Shown in pieces: positions 44,006 through 55,355 of a stretch of 64,000 bases of DNA (the first letter of the stretch is position 1; every line of letters starts with the position of its first letter). A program made the translations under genes and the position numbers. This stretch comes from Macroventuria anomochaeta. Taxonomy: Eukaryota; Ascomycota; Dothideomycetes; Pleosporales; Didymellaceae. Where the stretch lies: NCBI RefSeq assembly GCF_010093625.1, contig NW_022985387.1, forward strand, positions 138,056 to 202,055. Direction: 5' to 3'. A model generated the notes under the pieces. That model made no database searches and had not been told where the DNA came from. It worked only from the letters and a program-made list of their open reading frames with translations.

Positions 44006-45005
44006 ATGACGATCTTCGAACCCAATGCCCAGGCCTTCACCACCCTGAAAGCAACACCCAAAACCATCGTAATCACAGGCGGTTCCTCCGGGATCGGTCT
44101 CGCAACAGCCCACCTCCTCTCCACCCTCAACCCTGCCCACAACCTCGTCCTAATCGACCTCAACCCGCCACCTTCGACATTCAAGCACGATCCCTCACAC
44201 CTCCTAGTACACACCTGCAACATCACATCCTGGGCCGCGCAACGCTCTGGCTTCGAAGCGGCTTACTCACGTTTCGGGAGTATCGATTGCGTATTCGTAA
44301 ATGCCGGGATCGCGGAGTATGGCGAGCAGTTCTTCACTGATGAGTTGGATGCTAATGGGAAACTGAAGGAGCCGGATCGCAGAGTGCTGAATGTAGATAT
44401 GGATGCAGCGAGCGACACGACGAAACTCGCTATTCACTATCTGAGGAACAATCAGGAGGGGGGTGAGATTGTGTTGACGGCGAGTTTGGCAGGGTATTTG
44501 GCGAGTGCTGGGGCGCCGTTGTATAGTGCTGCGAAGCATGGTATGTCTCCCTTAAATCATGTGGAGTTGGTGTGGATAGGCGTGGGTGCTGACTTGGTGT
44601 GAAGGTGTTGTGGGACTCATGCGTGCGCTCAAACAGGAGTGCGCCAAACTGGGTATATCTATCTCGGTGATTGCTCCAGGTATCACGGTCACGCCTATCT
44701 TGACTAGCAACAACAGGCGTCTGAGCGCTCCACCGGATGTGTATGCGAAGGAGATGGCGGCTAAGGGAGTGCCTATCAATAAACCCGAGAGCATCGCGCT
44801 TGCGGTGTGCTGGCTTTTCAATGAGCAAAGCAAGGCGAATGGCGCTGGGCTGCTGATCCAGGGAGACAAATTTGCGGATCTGGAGCGAGCATTGGCGAAG
44901 AGCAGAGAGCAGTGGATGGGGAAGGAGATGTTGGCACTGTTTAGGGGTGGGCGATCGGCGCCGCTTTTTGATCGCTTGGGGACAGATACAAAGGCTAAGA
45001 TCTGA
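44006..45005 (+). CDS. Short-chain dehydrogenase/reductase
   Basis: Exons 44006-44540 and 44605-45005 (intron GTATGT...GTGTGAAG, phase 1) give 311 residues. Classical SDR motifs are present: cofactor loop TGGSSGIG (24-31), NAG (99-101), the catalytic Ser region LTASLAGYL (157-165) and YSAAKHG (173-179, Tyr and Lys). An acidic residue after the second strand (LVLIDLNPP) favours NAD over NADP. The C-terminus has APGITVTPILTS, typical of SDRs like 15-hydroxyprostaglandin dehydrogenase. Substrate unknown. The intron splits the codon directly after the YxxxK motif. The acceptor AAG is less common than CAG or TAG, but the frame after it is fully conserved in style (GVVGLMRALKQE). Confidence 0.93.
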
Positions 45006-45298
45006 GACAAGAGAACTTAAGCTGGGAATATTAGGTTCTAGCTCGTTCGAATCGATGTTGTCACATGTAATAGAAGAAGTGTGGTGAGTATGATGCGGAT
45101 GTAAAGAGCTAATCATGCCTGCCAGTGAATCATTTAACTGTACCGATAATGTGGACAGCCAATCTCGCGCGCATCAAGGATTTTCCTGATTATTTCGGGC
45201 TGTGCAGGACTGGAGCCGTCAAGGTGATGTTTGGCGGAAATTATCTTGGAGCAATTAGATTCGTAGCAGCCTGAAATTTGCGGGCTCGGACAATGTGA

Positions 45299-45891
45299 TT
45301 AAGCTAGACCCATACGTCCCCAGTCTATGACCTCTCCGGACCCAGCGTGCTTATATGGCCACACCAATCCGCTGATCTTCCTAGCCCGAGCTTCAGTACC
45401 ATGCAGCCAACGCTCATCCTCCTCAGTCAGTTCCCGCCTCCACTGTCTCGTAATGCGTAACTTCGTCCAGCCCTTGTATCTAACCTGAATGATACAGCAC
45501 GATGCGGCGCACTCAGGGTTCTTGTAGTAAATCTCCTTTGACATGCTGCTATCTTTAAGAAGAAGGACATCAAGTTCTTGGTGCGGAAGATCAGAAAAGG
45601 GTTCTTCTTACGGAGTATGTCTTTGAAGAATCCGGGCTCGGTATGGGGACACACATAGATGTCCCTTGTATACAGAAGAGCGTAGCGGATTGAGTCACAG
45701 GGCCGTCTTATGCCGTAACTGTTGCAATGCAGGTCAACCAGAACCGTCGTTGTCATATGAACGTAGTTGCTATTAATGGTTTTGCAACGGTAGGTTCGTG
45801 GGTGGCGGTGATAGTACGGAGTGGGTGGTGTTCGGTGAGCATTTGGTGACGGGGAAGATGCCATGAGAATTGGAAAGAAGACAGGTATCAT
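45299..45891 (-). CDS. Hypothetical protein, two exons
   Basis: Exon 1 45891-45612 and exon 2 45576-45299 are in different frames but both look coding. Exon 1 reads VDLHCNSYGIRRPCDSIRYA and YVCPHTEPGFFKDIL; exon 2 reads LDVLLLKDSSMSKEIYYKNP, RYKGWTKLRITRQW and RRELTEEDERWLHGTEARAR. The only join I find that keeps frame removes 45611-45577 (GTAAGA...CTGAT...CAAG), a 35-base intron, shorter than the others here; total 185 residues. An alternative is an indel and a pseudogene, or two separate frames. Several Cys and Trp residues suggest a compact fold; the family is not recognised. A second ATG at 45864 (MASSPSPN) may be the true start. Confidence 0.55.
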
Positions 45892-47139
45892 CTTGATTGA
45901 TGTTTGTGCATGAGGAGAGAAAAACTAATGATGTGCAGCGGAGCGTTGGTGAAAGGCTTCTTTCGAAGAGCGGAGAAGTTGGGATCCATGGTTCTTAACT
46001 TGCTCGACCCAGAAATTCGATGTCGAGGGTGGAGGACTGCCAGCCTTTAATAAACAATTTGCCCAAAAACAAGCAACTATGTGGAGGACTTCAGGGCGCG
46101 TCATCACGAGATTGATTGATTGATTGATTGATTGATTTAACGTCCTATGTGAGTCTGAGACTATGGAGGACGAGTGGAGCAGTAGCTCCACTGGTAATGC
46201 AAAGTTGTAGATACAAAAGGTTGGGTTCACTCAGAGTACAAGGGATGGTATCATCACGAGATATAACGTATGAAGGTTTGTGGTGCAGTGTGACGACCGA
46301 TGGATTATATCTTGCGAGCTGGTGTTCTCGCTCGTGGTGGGCGCGAATGAAGAAAGATGCTGGTCGCCGCTGGTCACCGTCGCGCTCGTGACATTCATGA
46401 AGCACGCGTGTTGGGGACGCGCTGGACAGCGAACTGAACGCGCGCGTGTATATTTTGAAAGATGATGTAGACAGGACATTGTGTGATAGACGCTGTTCGA
46501 AGGGCTCATTGATAGAGTTGGAAAGAGGAACAGCAAACACGGAGCTACATATATGAGATGGTAAAGGGGTGAGAGAGAGGATTCTTGGAGTTAAGCAATC
46601 GTCAGTCGTGGATACAGCTGTATGAGATGCAATGAAGTCTTCTAGGATGCTGCTTGATACTTATGGTCGTGAGCATCGCAGTCAACAGCTTGAGATACGC
46701 AAGAGCAGGCAAGACGAACGAGTGGATTGGATCATTTGGCGACCTGCATCTGTCTAGGAACTGTGGAAGGTACTCATCAGAGACCTGAGATATCTTTGCC
46801 AGCTTATGAGTAGACGGAAAGACGAGAGTCAGCCGAGCTACAGGCGACGACCATTTGAGATGCAGTGAAGACCTCCAAGCTGCACGATGACCCACTGAGA
46901 ACCGGCGCGCGTAGCCGGCTCTGTGCTCAAGGTGAGGCGGGGAAGTGAAGTGAAGTTGCGGATGTGTTAACTCCGCAGATTCCGCCAAGGCGCGTGCGCG
47001 CGCCTTCCATCCCTGTCAGTGAGCTCGAAAACATGAGGTATACATGAGCTGTCAACCACCTCACCATCGCGGAGCCACCACCATCGTCGGCGCGCCTTTC
47101 GCGTCAAAAAAACTACCCGAATAACCTCCACGGTCCATC
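45892..47139. other. Intergenic with GATT microsatellite
   Basis: About 1.25 kb between two divergent genes. It holds seven perfect GATT units but no recognised gene. Several overlapping minus-strand frames at 46145-46540 are not supported. Confidence 0.4.
46110..46137. repeat. (GATT)7 microsatellite
   Basis: Seven uninterrupted GATT units followed by TAA. A perfect tetranucleotide repeat in an intergenic region, likely length-polymorphic. Confidence 0.95.
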
Positions 47140-50100
47140 ATGTTCTCGCCAGAAGCGTCACTGCAGAGCGCGCGTAGCTCCTTGCGCGGCACTCGACGAC
47201 GCCAGCGCGACTCCAATGGGCACGACCAGCCTCGAAGGAAGCGCAGTAAGATTGCGGAAGACGGGGCGTCACAAATCACCGCTGGTTCTGGCTTGAAGGG
47301 CACAAATGGCAGCGCCAACATGAATGGCCATACTGGCCACGACAGTGCCGAAAACTCTCTTGTGCTGGTAGATATGCCTGTCCGTGAGAAGAAAGCGCCT
47401 CCTAAACGAACGTTGAAAGAAGATAGTGCGCAGTACTTGGTCAGCGGTCTCATACATGCGCCTCGAGGTAGCCAGCTAATTGGACCTAGACGAAGAACGC
47501 AAATTACAGCGTCAGGAAACTGCCCAGTTTCCCATCGGCCCTGACACGCACTCCATACACAGCTTCTGTGGTTTCGTCCGCCGGACTTGCACTCGCATTC
47601 ACGACCGACCGCGCCCTCGTATGGGACTACAGCAGCGCAACAGGTCCCACGAAAGTCGTTACCCTTCCGCTACCCTTCGGTCTGCGACCGTCTGACCCCC
47701 TTCCTCTCGGCGCAATCGTTCGCAACGGGCCCACAAATGACTACGGTGTTGTCGCAGTAGCGCCGTCGAGCGGCAGGATCACCTTCTGGGAGAACATCGA
47801 CAATGCAGAGGCCAGGAGCTTGTATCCCCAACGGCACCAAGGAGTGGACGGAGCTGTGAAGCTGTATTCTGGGGAATTCGTCACTGATCTGGTCGACATC
47901 GAACACGCAGGGTTCATCCTGATCTTCAGCAGTGGAAGACTTGCGCAATTGACTCTGCGCGATTCGCAAGGACGACCCAGCGTCAGTACTACTGTCTTGA
48001 ACGGTCCCAATGGCTCGGGCAGCAGTCTGTTCAGTCTGCGAGGACTGCTAGGAGGAGCAATTCGAAAGACCATTGCATCAGTCAAGGCGCGCCCATCCGA
48101 CACAAAGGGTCAAATGGAAGTGATTACAACGACAAGGAACGGGGTGTTCCAGCTATGGGACTTGAGTTGGTCAGGGCAACAGATCTTCAAGCACGAGATC
48201 GATGTCCACGACGAGATGCTCTCAGCTGTCCAAGCGGGGACATCGCCTGAACTTCGAACCCAGACTGACGTACAAGTCCTGGACTTCGCGATCATGGAAC
48301 AACCGCGGACGCCCGGATCCGTCAGTCTTGTGGTACTCGTGGCCCTGTTCGGACGCCATACACTCGACTACTCACTTTTGGAAGTGGACCTAACGGCTTC
48401 AGGAGGCACAATCAGCAGGACTATCCCCATCAAGAGCTTCCACCAGGAGCATTTGCCCACAGAACCGACAGGAACACTATTGGTTCCCCAGCCAGGACAC
48501 ACTGCGTTTGTACAATTTCCTGGGGCTGTTGTCATCGCATCTTTAGCTCAGCCAGAGGAGAGTCCAGAGGCGCAGCTTCTTGCGGATTCTGGAAGATCCA
48601 CTCTGCCGTTCCAGGATGCAGTGTATTTCCGAGAGGAGCTCAACGTTGTAGTATCTGGATTATCCGCGGCAGCAAGCACCCGGAAGGAGAGAAAGGCCAC
48701 CGCATTGATCTTCGTGCAAGGGTCTGGGATCCTACAATTCAGCGCGCACCCACCAGTAACGGATGACGCGGACACAGAGAGGCTCAAGGTTACAGCTCGA
48801 AGCAAGCTGGAGCAAGCTACGTTCTTCAGCTCAAAGCCGGGCAATGTCCTTGACTTTTCTGTCAGATCGCGATTCTCATTCTCCGAAGAAGAGACCGCAC
48901 AAGCAGCGCTCGATGTCAGCTTGGGCATCATCAGTTCCTCTTACGACTACCTTGACAAGGTTACATCGTCCATGGACGAACAGTTCAAGACCCGCGCTTC
49001 TGCTCTGCGGACCCTGATATCGAACCTGCGATCCGACTACCCTACGCTGCCTTTCTTGACCAAGTGGCGTTTGTTGTGGCACGCTGAGAAGCTTGCCGCT
49101 GCACACAAGTTGTGGAACTGGTACGAAGCGAAGCTGCAGGACCAGCAAGCGCACCCAGACGCATACCCAGAGAAGGTCCTCATGAGCGACATCATTAAAG
49201 CGATGCATGAGCGATACAAGACACCCATCAACCCTGATCTTGGCGAGACAGACCCAGTTCGACAATACTTCCTTAGGGACATCGAGTCAATTGGTGTACT
49301 CATTCCGTGGGGTTGGAATTTCTTACGTACTTTCTATATGAAAGAAGGCGGAAAGGAACAGCCATCCATCATGCAGCGGCTTAGCGAAGGCTCCGATGTC
49401 ATGCTCGTGGCTTTGGAGACAGGATTCAAATTTCGACAAGCGAACATTGAGTTGTACGGTCTTGATTCCGACTCCCTTGACGATGGCATCCTCAAGCCGG
49501 GCCAGGGCTACGACGAGCTCCCGCAATTCTGGACGTCTTCGCACAACATTGTCAGCTCGGTTCGCAGCCTCGTGGATGTTGGTCGGAATTTGGCTGTCGA
49601 GAACTACGAGGAGGGCCTCCAAGAGACATTGTCTCAGAAGATCGCCAAAGACAACCCTCGCATGGTTCGGATCGGCTGCCAGACTCATATTGAACGCTTC
49701 CAATGGTGTCTCGAGCAGGCTGATGAGAAGTCACGAGACGGTGGACGTGTCCTCCAAGATGAGTGGAATAACAAGGTTCGACCGGAGCACATCTGTGGCC
49801 TTATGGAGCTTGGGCTGGCGAACGAAGGCATGAACTTAGCCGAACAATACAAAGATATGCCGACCCTCGTGGATTTGGTGTGGGACGAATCCAATTGGCT
49901 TGAAAAAGAGAAGGCGGTAACTCGAAGCAAGATGGAGATAGCAGAGAGTACCGTCAAGCTCAAGAAGATCAAGGAGCGCATCAGCCGGTATTTCGAGACC
50001 TACGGAGATGATTGGGCCGAAGCATTCTACTTGAAGCACATTAAGGAAGGTAAAGCGGCACAAATGTTTGAGCCGGAGCACCTGAACCAACCGGCACTGA

Positions 50101-51298
50101 GCAAGTTCTTGCGCGCCGACCCGTCTCGTGCGAGGCTCAGATGGATCAACGAAGTGTCCGGCGAGAAAGATTACGAAGCAGCTGCCGAAGCCCTCTTCGA
50201 GACCGCGAGCAAACAGGAGACCAATGTGTGGTGCAACAAAGTCGAGTTGTCTATGTGCAAGCTTGCAATGCTCTGTCAGAAAGAAGAAAAACCTGACCAA
50301 GCGCAATCGAGCAACGGTCACTCTCACGAGCTGTCCAAAGCAGAGAAGATCCGCGAGAAGAACTACAAGATCGTGCTGGATCAGTGGGAGTACGCCACTG
50401 TCCAGGAGCTACTCTACGAGCACCTGTTATCTACTTTCCACAAAGCACTGGATGATGAGTTTGCCGTAAATCTTCTCATGGAAGAGTATGGCAAAGGTAC
50501 TATCGAAGCACGACCAGCGCACATGTCCCTTCTCCGGGAAGGATTCGAGAACCTCATCCACCACAAGGTCATCGATCCTGCGCTGATGATCGACATCCTC
50601 ACCCTGATGAACGATCGAGGCGAGAAAGAACCTACGTCGGTGATACAATCTAACGAATTTACATTTGCACTCAGGGTCCTTGCCGCCAACTGGCATAGCA
50701 TCCACCGAACAACGCGAGATGGGCTTCTGAAGCTCATATGGAAGCGATTGTGCAATAAAGACAACTGGGCTGAGATCAACAACACCAAGGACATCTCAGA
50801 CGCGACACTCGAGGAGTTCTTGATCTCTACCAACGTGGGCTGGACTTTCAGGGGGCTTATGAGGCTGATCGGTAAGTTTGCGCTCATCGCACGAAGAGAG
50901 GCATGGCTAACGTACTCTTAGATATTGACGAGCACAACCGCGTTGTATGGCCTAAGCAGCTGGCGGCCTTGATCGGTGCAGGAGGTACTCATGGAGAGCT
51001 CTGCGTGCGCTTCCCACTGGAAGATCTCCGCGAGCCGATCATCAAGGACAACCTACTCGATGACGAGATCTTACAAGAGAACCTCGAGAAGAATCGACTC
51101 GACCAGTGGTTCAAGGCAGCTTGCAGAGCAGGCAAGAACGCCTACATGGCGGAGAAGAGGGGATCGCGACAGGGTTCTCCTGCCCACGCAGAGTCTGGCG
51201 AGGAGGAGGTGGTTCCTGAGGCTGAAGCTTCAGCCGCCGAGGTTGACGCTGTCAACGGTGTTGACCAGGATCAGGATGTAGAGATGCAGGAATCATAG
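47140..51298 (+). CDS. NUP133: Nucleoporin Nup133
   Basis: Three exons, 47140-47439, 47490-50871 and 50922-51298, give 1352 residues. Intron 1 uses an unusual donor (GTCAGC) and ends CCTAG; intron 2 is GTAAGT...CTTAG. After a basic N-terminus (RRRQRDS, RRKRSK) the NANYSVRKLPSFP start leads into the beta-propeller (SSAGLALAFTTDRALVWDYS, DYGVVAVAPSSGRITFWENI, QMEVITTTRNGVFQLWDLSW), followed by the all-helical stack typical of Nup133/Nup155 (KWRLLWHAEKLAAAHKLW, FKFRQANIELYGL). The C-terminus is Glu/Ala-rich. Nup133 is the membrane-near tip of the Y-complex (Nup84 complex) of the nuclear pore. The length agrees with filamentous fungal orthologues. Confidence 0.93.
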
Positions 51299-52731
51299 CA
51301 AACGGGCGACCACTGAGGTTGTGCAGGAGGGAATTCATGTTTCAATTGGGCGAACTGCATGGGAAAGCATTGGGCACGGCGTTTCAAAAAAGAGCACAGC
51401 AGCTTGCAACGGCGCTTTCCGTTTGTTCTTAATTCCTGGCACTGTAGTAATAGTGATAGGGTCGCGTTGCGCATGACGAGACTGCGCGAATACCATTCAC
51501 AACTCAATTGATGTACACAAATGTGTACGCAGGAGCACGTCCCCTTCAAACGCTAAGTTGCCAGCCTAGCAGAGCATCAAACCGCAATTGCAAAACCAAC
51601 AACAATTGATACGTCATAAGTTGAAGAATTGGTACTCTCCAAATACAAAGTAGCAATTTCGTATGACTTCAGACAATTTGCTGGAGCTGCCAATCCACAT
51701 CTCGATTCATAGAGATGTGAAGATACACAAAAGGCATCGGCACGCCCGCACAGACTGCACAACGCTTCCAGACCCTTAGTCGATGCGAACCAGTTCATTT
51801 CTCAAGTGGGCCATCCCCCGTTCAGGGCAGGGTGTGGCTTGAGCAAGCCGCTCCAATCAAGGCCGCTGACCGTTTTTTTGCTGTAGGCTGCCCACTTGCC
51901 CAGGTTCCGGCATGGCAGCGGAATTGCATCACACAAAGGAGGAGAGCGTCGCACCACGGCAAGGCGAGCGTGTGCAGCGCGGCGACTTCATGCAAAGGGG
52001 GAGGCGGTGGCAGCGATGAGGCGGACTGTCCACATCAATACTGCGGCGACGTCGACACCTCACGTGTACGAGCTGTGCAGCGCTCGATGCACCGCGATTC
52101 GTAGGATGTTCCTTCCTAAATGAGCTCGTGGCCGAGGGAATGGCCAGAGAACGCAGGTACGACGGGTCTCCAGCAACAACAAAAAAAAACAACAACAACA
52201 CCAGCCGCCGTGAGATGCATCCACTGCCCGCAAGAACAGGCGGCGCTCTCTATGAGCTAGCAGTTGGGTCTGTCAACACGGAGTGTATGTCAAGAGGCGC
52301 ACGGTTTAATGGCATGCTGCCTCAGTGAATGCTAGCGGAGCGCGCAGGCTGTCCCAAGTGCACTGACCTTGCTGGAAGCGGGCCTAGCGCCTGTCCTGTC
52401 CAGCCGCCTGTGTTCTGCTCGCACCCCAGGTCCCAGGTCTTTTCCATCGCGAGTCGATCACTCTCCTGTCCTCACCACCGCCCATTGTTTTCCCAGCGCA
52501 GCGATACTCTGCATTGTTTGCCCAGCTGCCCGCTGCAGCAGCCCCGTCGCCCGCCCGTGGACAGCCCCAGACGCCCTTGAGCCGACCTTGGAGACGACTC
52601 GCCGGCCTGCATAGCCCCAGCCGAGCTCCGGAGACGCCCTTCAACCTTCATCGCTCACCGCACCGCGACTCTCCTGCGTCCACCACCCGCCGCTCCAGCT
52701 GCTGCACCCACACCCGACCTTCCCATCCACC
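51299..52731. other. Intergenic and long leader of the casein kinase gene
   Basis: About 1.4 kb. The right half (52380-52731) is C-rich with many CCC/CAC/TCC tracts, typical of a fungal pyrimidine-rich promoter and 5' leader before ACC-ATG. A CAA/poly-A tract lies at about 52174-52202. A 196-codon plus frame (52514-53104) overlaps the start of the kinase in another frame and is rejected. Confidence 0.5.
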
Positions 52732-54441
52732 ATGGCGAGCGGCAGCACCTCTTCCAACGTCGTCGGTGTCCACTACCGCGTCGGCAAGAAGATTGGCGAG
52801 GGCTCCTTTGGCGTCATCTTCGAGGGCACCAACCTGCTCAACCAGCAGCAGGTTGCCATCAAGTTCGAGCCACGCAAGAGCGATGCTCCCCAACTGCGCG
52901 ATGAGTACCGCACGTACAAGATCCTCGTGGGCTGCCGTAAGTTCTCTCGCTGCCCCTATTCCACCTCACGTCGCCCGTTCGAGTGAGGGAAGGCACGGTC
53001 TGTATGTTGGACGCTGCCTTGGCATGCATTCACACGTACACGTCGTGACGAACGTTGAGCACTTCTCGTACGCAACACTCTCGATGTTGCTGCCGTCTGC
53101 TTAGTCGGCATCGTTGCCATCGATCTCAACCTGGTTGCCTACCAACCAACTTGCTTTCAACCACACGCACGGACTCAACTGACACATCGCAGCCGGGATC
53201 CCTAATGTCTACTACTTCGGTCAGGAGGGCCTGCACAACATCCTGGTCATCGACCTGCTAGGTCCCAGTTTGGAGGACCTGTTCGACCACTGCAACAGGA
53301 AGTTCTCGATCAAGACGGTAGTCATGGTTGCCAAGCAGATGGTGCGTATGTCCCGTGCTACCACGAAATTCAGATTCTAACCTACGTGCAGTTGTCGAGG
53401 GTTCAGACCATTCACGAGAAGAACCTCATCTACCGCGACATCAAGCCTGACAACTTCCTCATTGGCCGACCAGGCTCTAAGAGTGCTAATGTAATTCACG
53501 TTGTGGACTTCGGTATGGCTAAGCAATACCGTGACCCCAAGACGAAGCAGCACATTCCGTACAGGGAGCGCAAGTCTCTCTCTGGTACGGCGCGTTACAT
53601 GAGTATCAACACCCATCTTGGACGCGAACAGTCCCGTAGGGATGATCTGGAAGCCCTGGGCCATGTTTTCATGTACTTCCTTCGAGGCGGTCTCCCATGG
53701 CAAGGCCTCAAGGCTGCAACCAACAAGCAGAAGTACGAGAAGATCGGCGAGAAGAAGCAGACAACTCCTATCAAGGATCTCTGCGACAGCTTCCCTGGTA
53801 CGTTGTGTGAAATTGCATCCGTTGAACACTGCTAACAAATCACAGAGGAGTTCAACAAGTACTTGAGCTATGTCCGTAACCTCGGCTTTGAGGACACACC
53901 CGACTACGACTACCTGCGCGAGCTCTTTACCCAGGCGCTCAAGAGCACTGGAGAGGTTGAAGACGGCGAGTACGACTGGATGAAGCTGAACAATGGAAAG
54001 GGCTGGGAGGTAATGAAGTCCCACCCCTCGGCCGTTCAACAGATGCACCATTCCAACGTTCACCAGAACTCCTCTACCGCTGTCAACGTGCACGGTCAGC
54101 CCCACAGGCAGCCGAAGACGCACCTGCCCGTCGACCACCACCGTTTAAACGAGCCTCTCCCAAAGCCCGGAGCGACACGAGCCCAGCCCGGAAGAAGCCC
54201 AAGGGACCAAGTACGCGGAGCGGAGGTCAAGAGGAAGAGCATGGGCGAGCTGGCACCTCCCGATGCAGCCTCGAACCAGGCTCAGTTCCAGCACAGCCAA
54301 CCGAACCTGAACCAGACACAGAACCGCGCGACACCTGCACAGAGCCCGAACGCCCAGCAGCCGAGGCGGCAGGAGCCTGAGAAGGAAGGTTTCATGCAGA
54401 AGCTTTCCAAGATACTCTGCTGCGGCGGAAGCAGCAACTAG
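52732..54441 (+). CDS. Casein kinase I, membrane-anchored (Yck type)
   Basis: Four exons, 52732-52936, 53193-53341, 53392-53797 and 53846-54441, give 451 residues; intron 1 is long (256 bases). The kinase domain holds KKIGEGSFGVIFEG (18-31), the ATP lysine in VAIKFEPR, LRDEYRTYK, the CK1 substrate-site features, the catalytic loop IYRDIKPDNFLIG, VDFGMAKQYRD and LSGTARYMSINTHLGREQSR, nearly identical to CK1 enzymes in general. The C-terminal tail is Pro/Gln/Asn-rich and ends GFMQKLSKILCCGG followed by SSN; the Cys pair is a probable palmitoylation site as in yeast Yck1/Yck2, which act at the plasma membrane in endocytosis, nutrient sensing and septin organisation. An Hrr25-like role is less likely because of this tail. 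Confidence 0.96.
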
Positions 54442-55355
54442 TGGAGCTGCCCCATCTGATTTTCTGCGTATTGCGTTGCATCCTGGAGTTCGTTCATTGA
54501 GCGAACTTTTATCAGCCACGTCTTTTCCTGTATAGGTATTTTGTAATGATTGATAGACGGGATCGAAATCTCCTTCCGGTATCTTAGGTAATACTCTCAC
54601 GACGACCGAACCACCTCGACGCCAGCCTGGATCTCTTCTTTTCATCATCATCTTCTTCACACCCGGCTTTCGAGTGCACGGGCTGCACCTGCACAGCAGC
54701 TTGTTCTCCGGAAGCCATTTATACTGGCGTACGCGGCGTTGCGTCTTTGGCGGTACGAAGTTGGCATCTCATTCATCATCATTATCATTTCATGTTTGTT
54801 TGGTAGGAGAAAAACATAGCATGTAAAGGAGTCTCTTTCGCTGGGACCTGTCTGTATTGTGGAAGTGAGCGATGGGTTTTGGTTGTTTTAGTTAGATGAC
54901 AGCGGGCAAATAGAGACGAAATCTTCAAAACTTGAGTGCACACCATTGACATTGTGCTTCTATAGGGCTCATAGCAACGAGAGAGTGGCTACACCCAGAT
55001 TCGTTCGAAAACTGGGGTTCAGTCACCGCTGATTCGCGTGCTCTCTCTCACCTGATGAAACCTTACGGGACTACCATGGTTCCTGTGACTTATATACGAA
55101 GTGTTTGTTCGACTTGAAGACCTCCAGAGGCCTGATTTGGTGTTGTCGCGAAGACGTTGTAGCCGGCTCGTCCTGCAACGTAAGAGCCGGTGTGGCTGCA
55201 TGAGACCTGTGAAAGTGACATGAGCTTGGCACCGCCGCATCCCGCAACTTCGCGATTCCAACATTTGTACACGCGCACAACACCCCTGCAAAACCATCGA
55301 CCACGCTCCTTTCCAACACTTCTACTCCGCCAGATCGAATCGAAACACAGTCGCT
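54442..55355. other. Intergenic
   Basis: About 0.9 kb between two plus-strand genes: the 3' region of the casein kinase gene and the promoter of SWC4. Nothing else recognised. Confidence 0.4.

Noticed and set aside
52514..53104. 196-codon plus frame over the kinase start
   Set aside because: Lies in another frame of the C-rich leader and first exon of the casein kinase; Ser/Pro/Arg-rich shadow.
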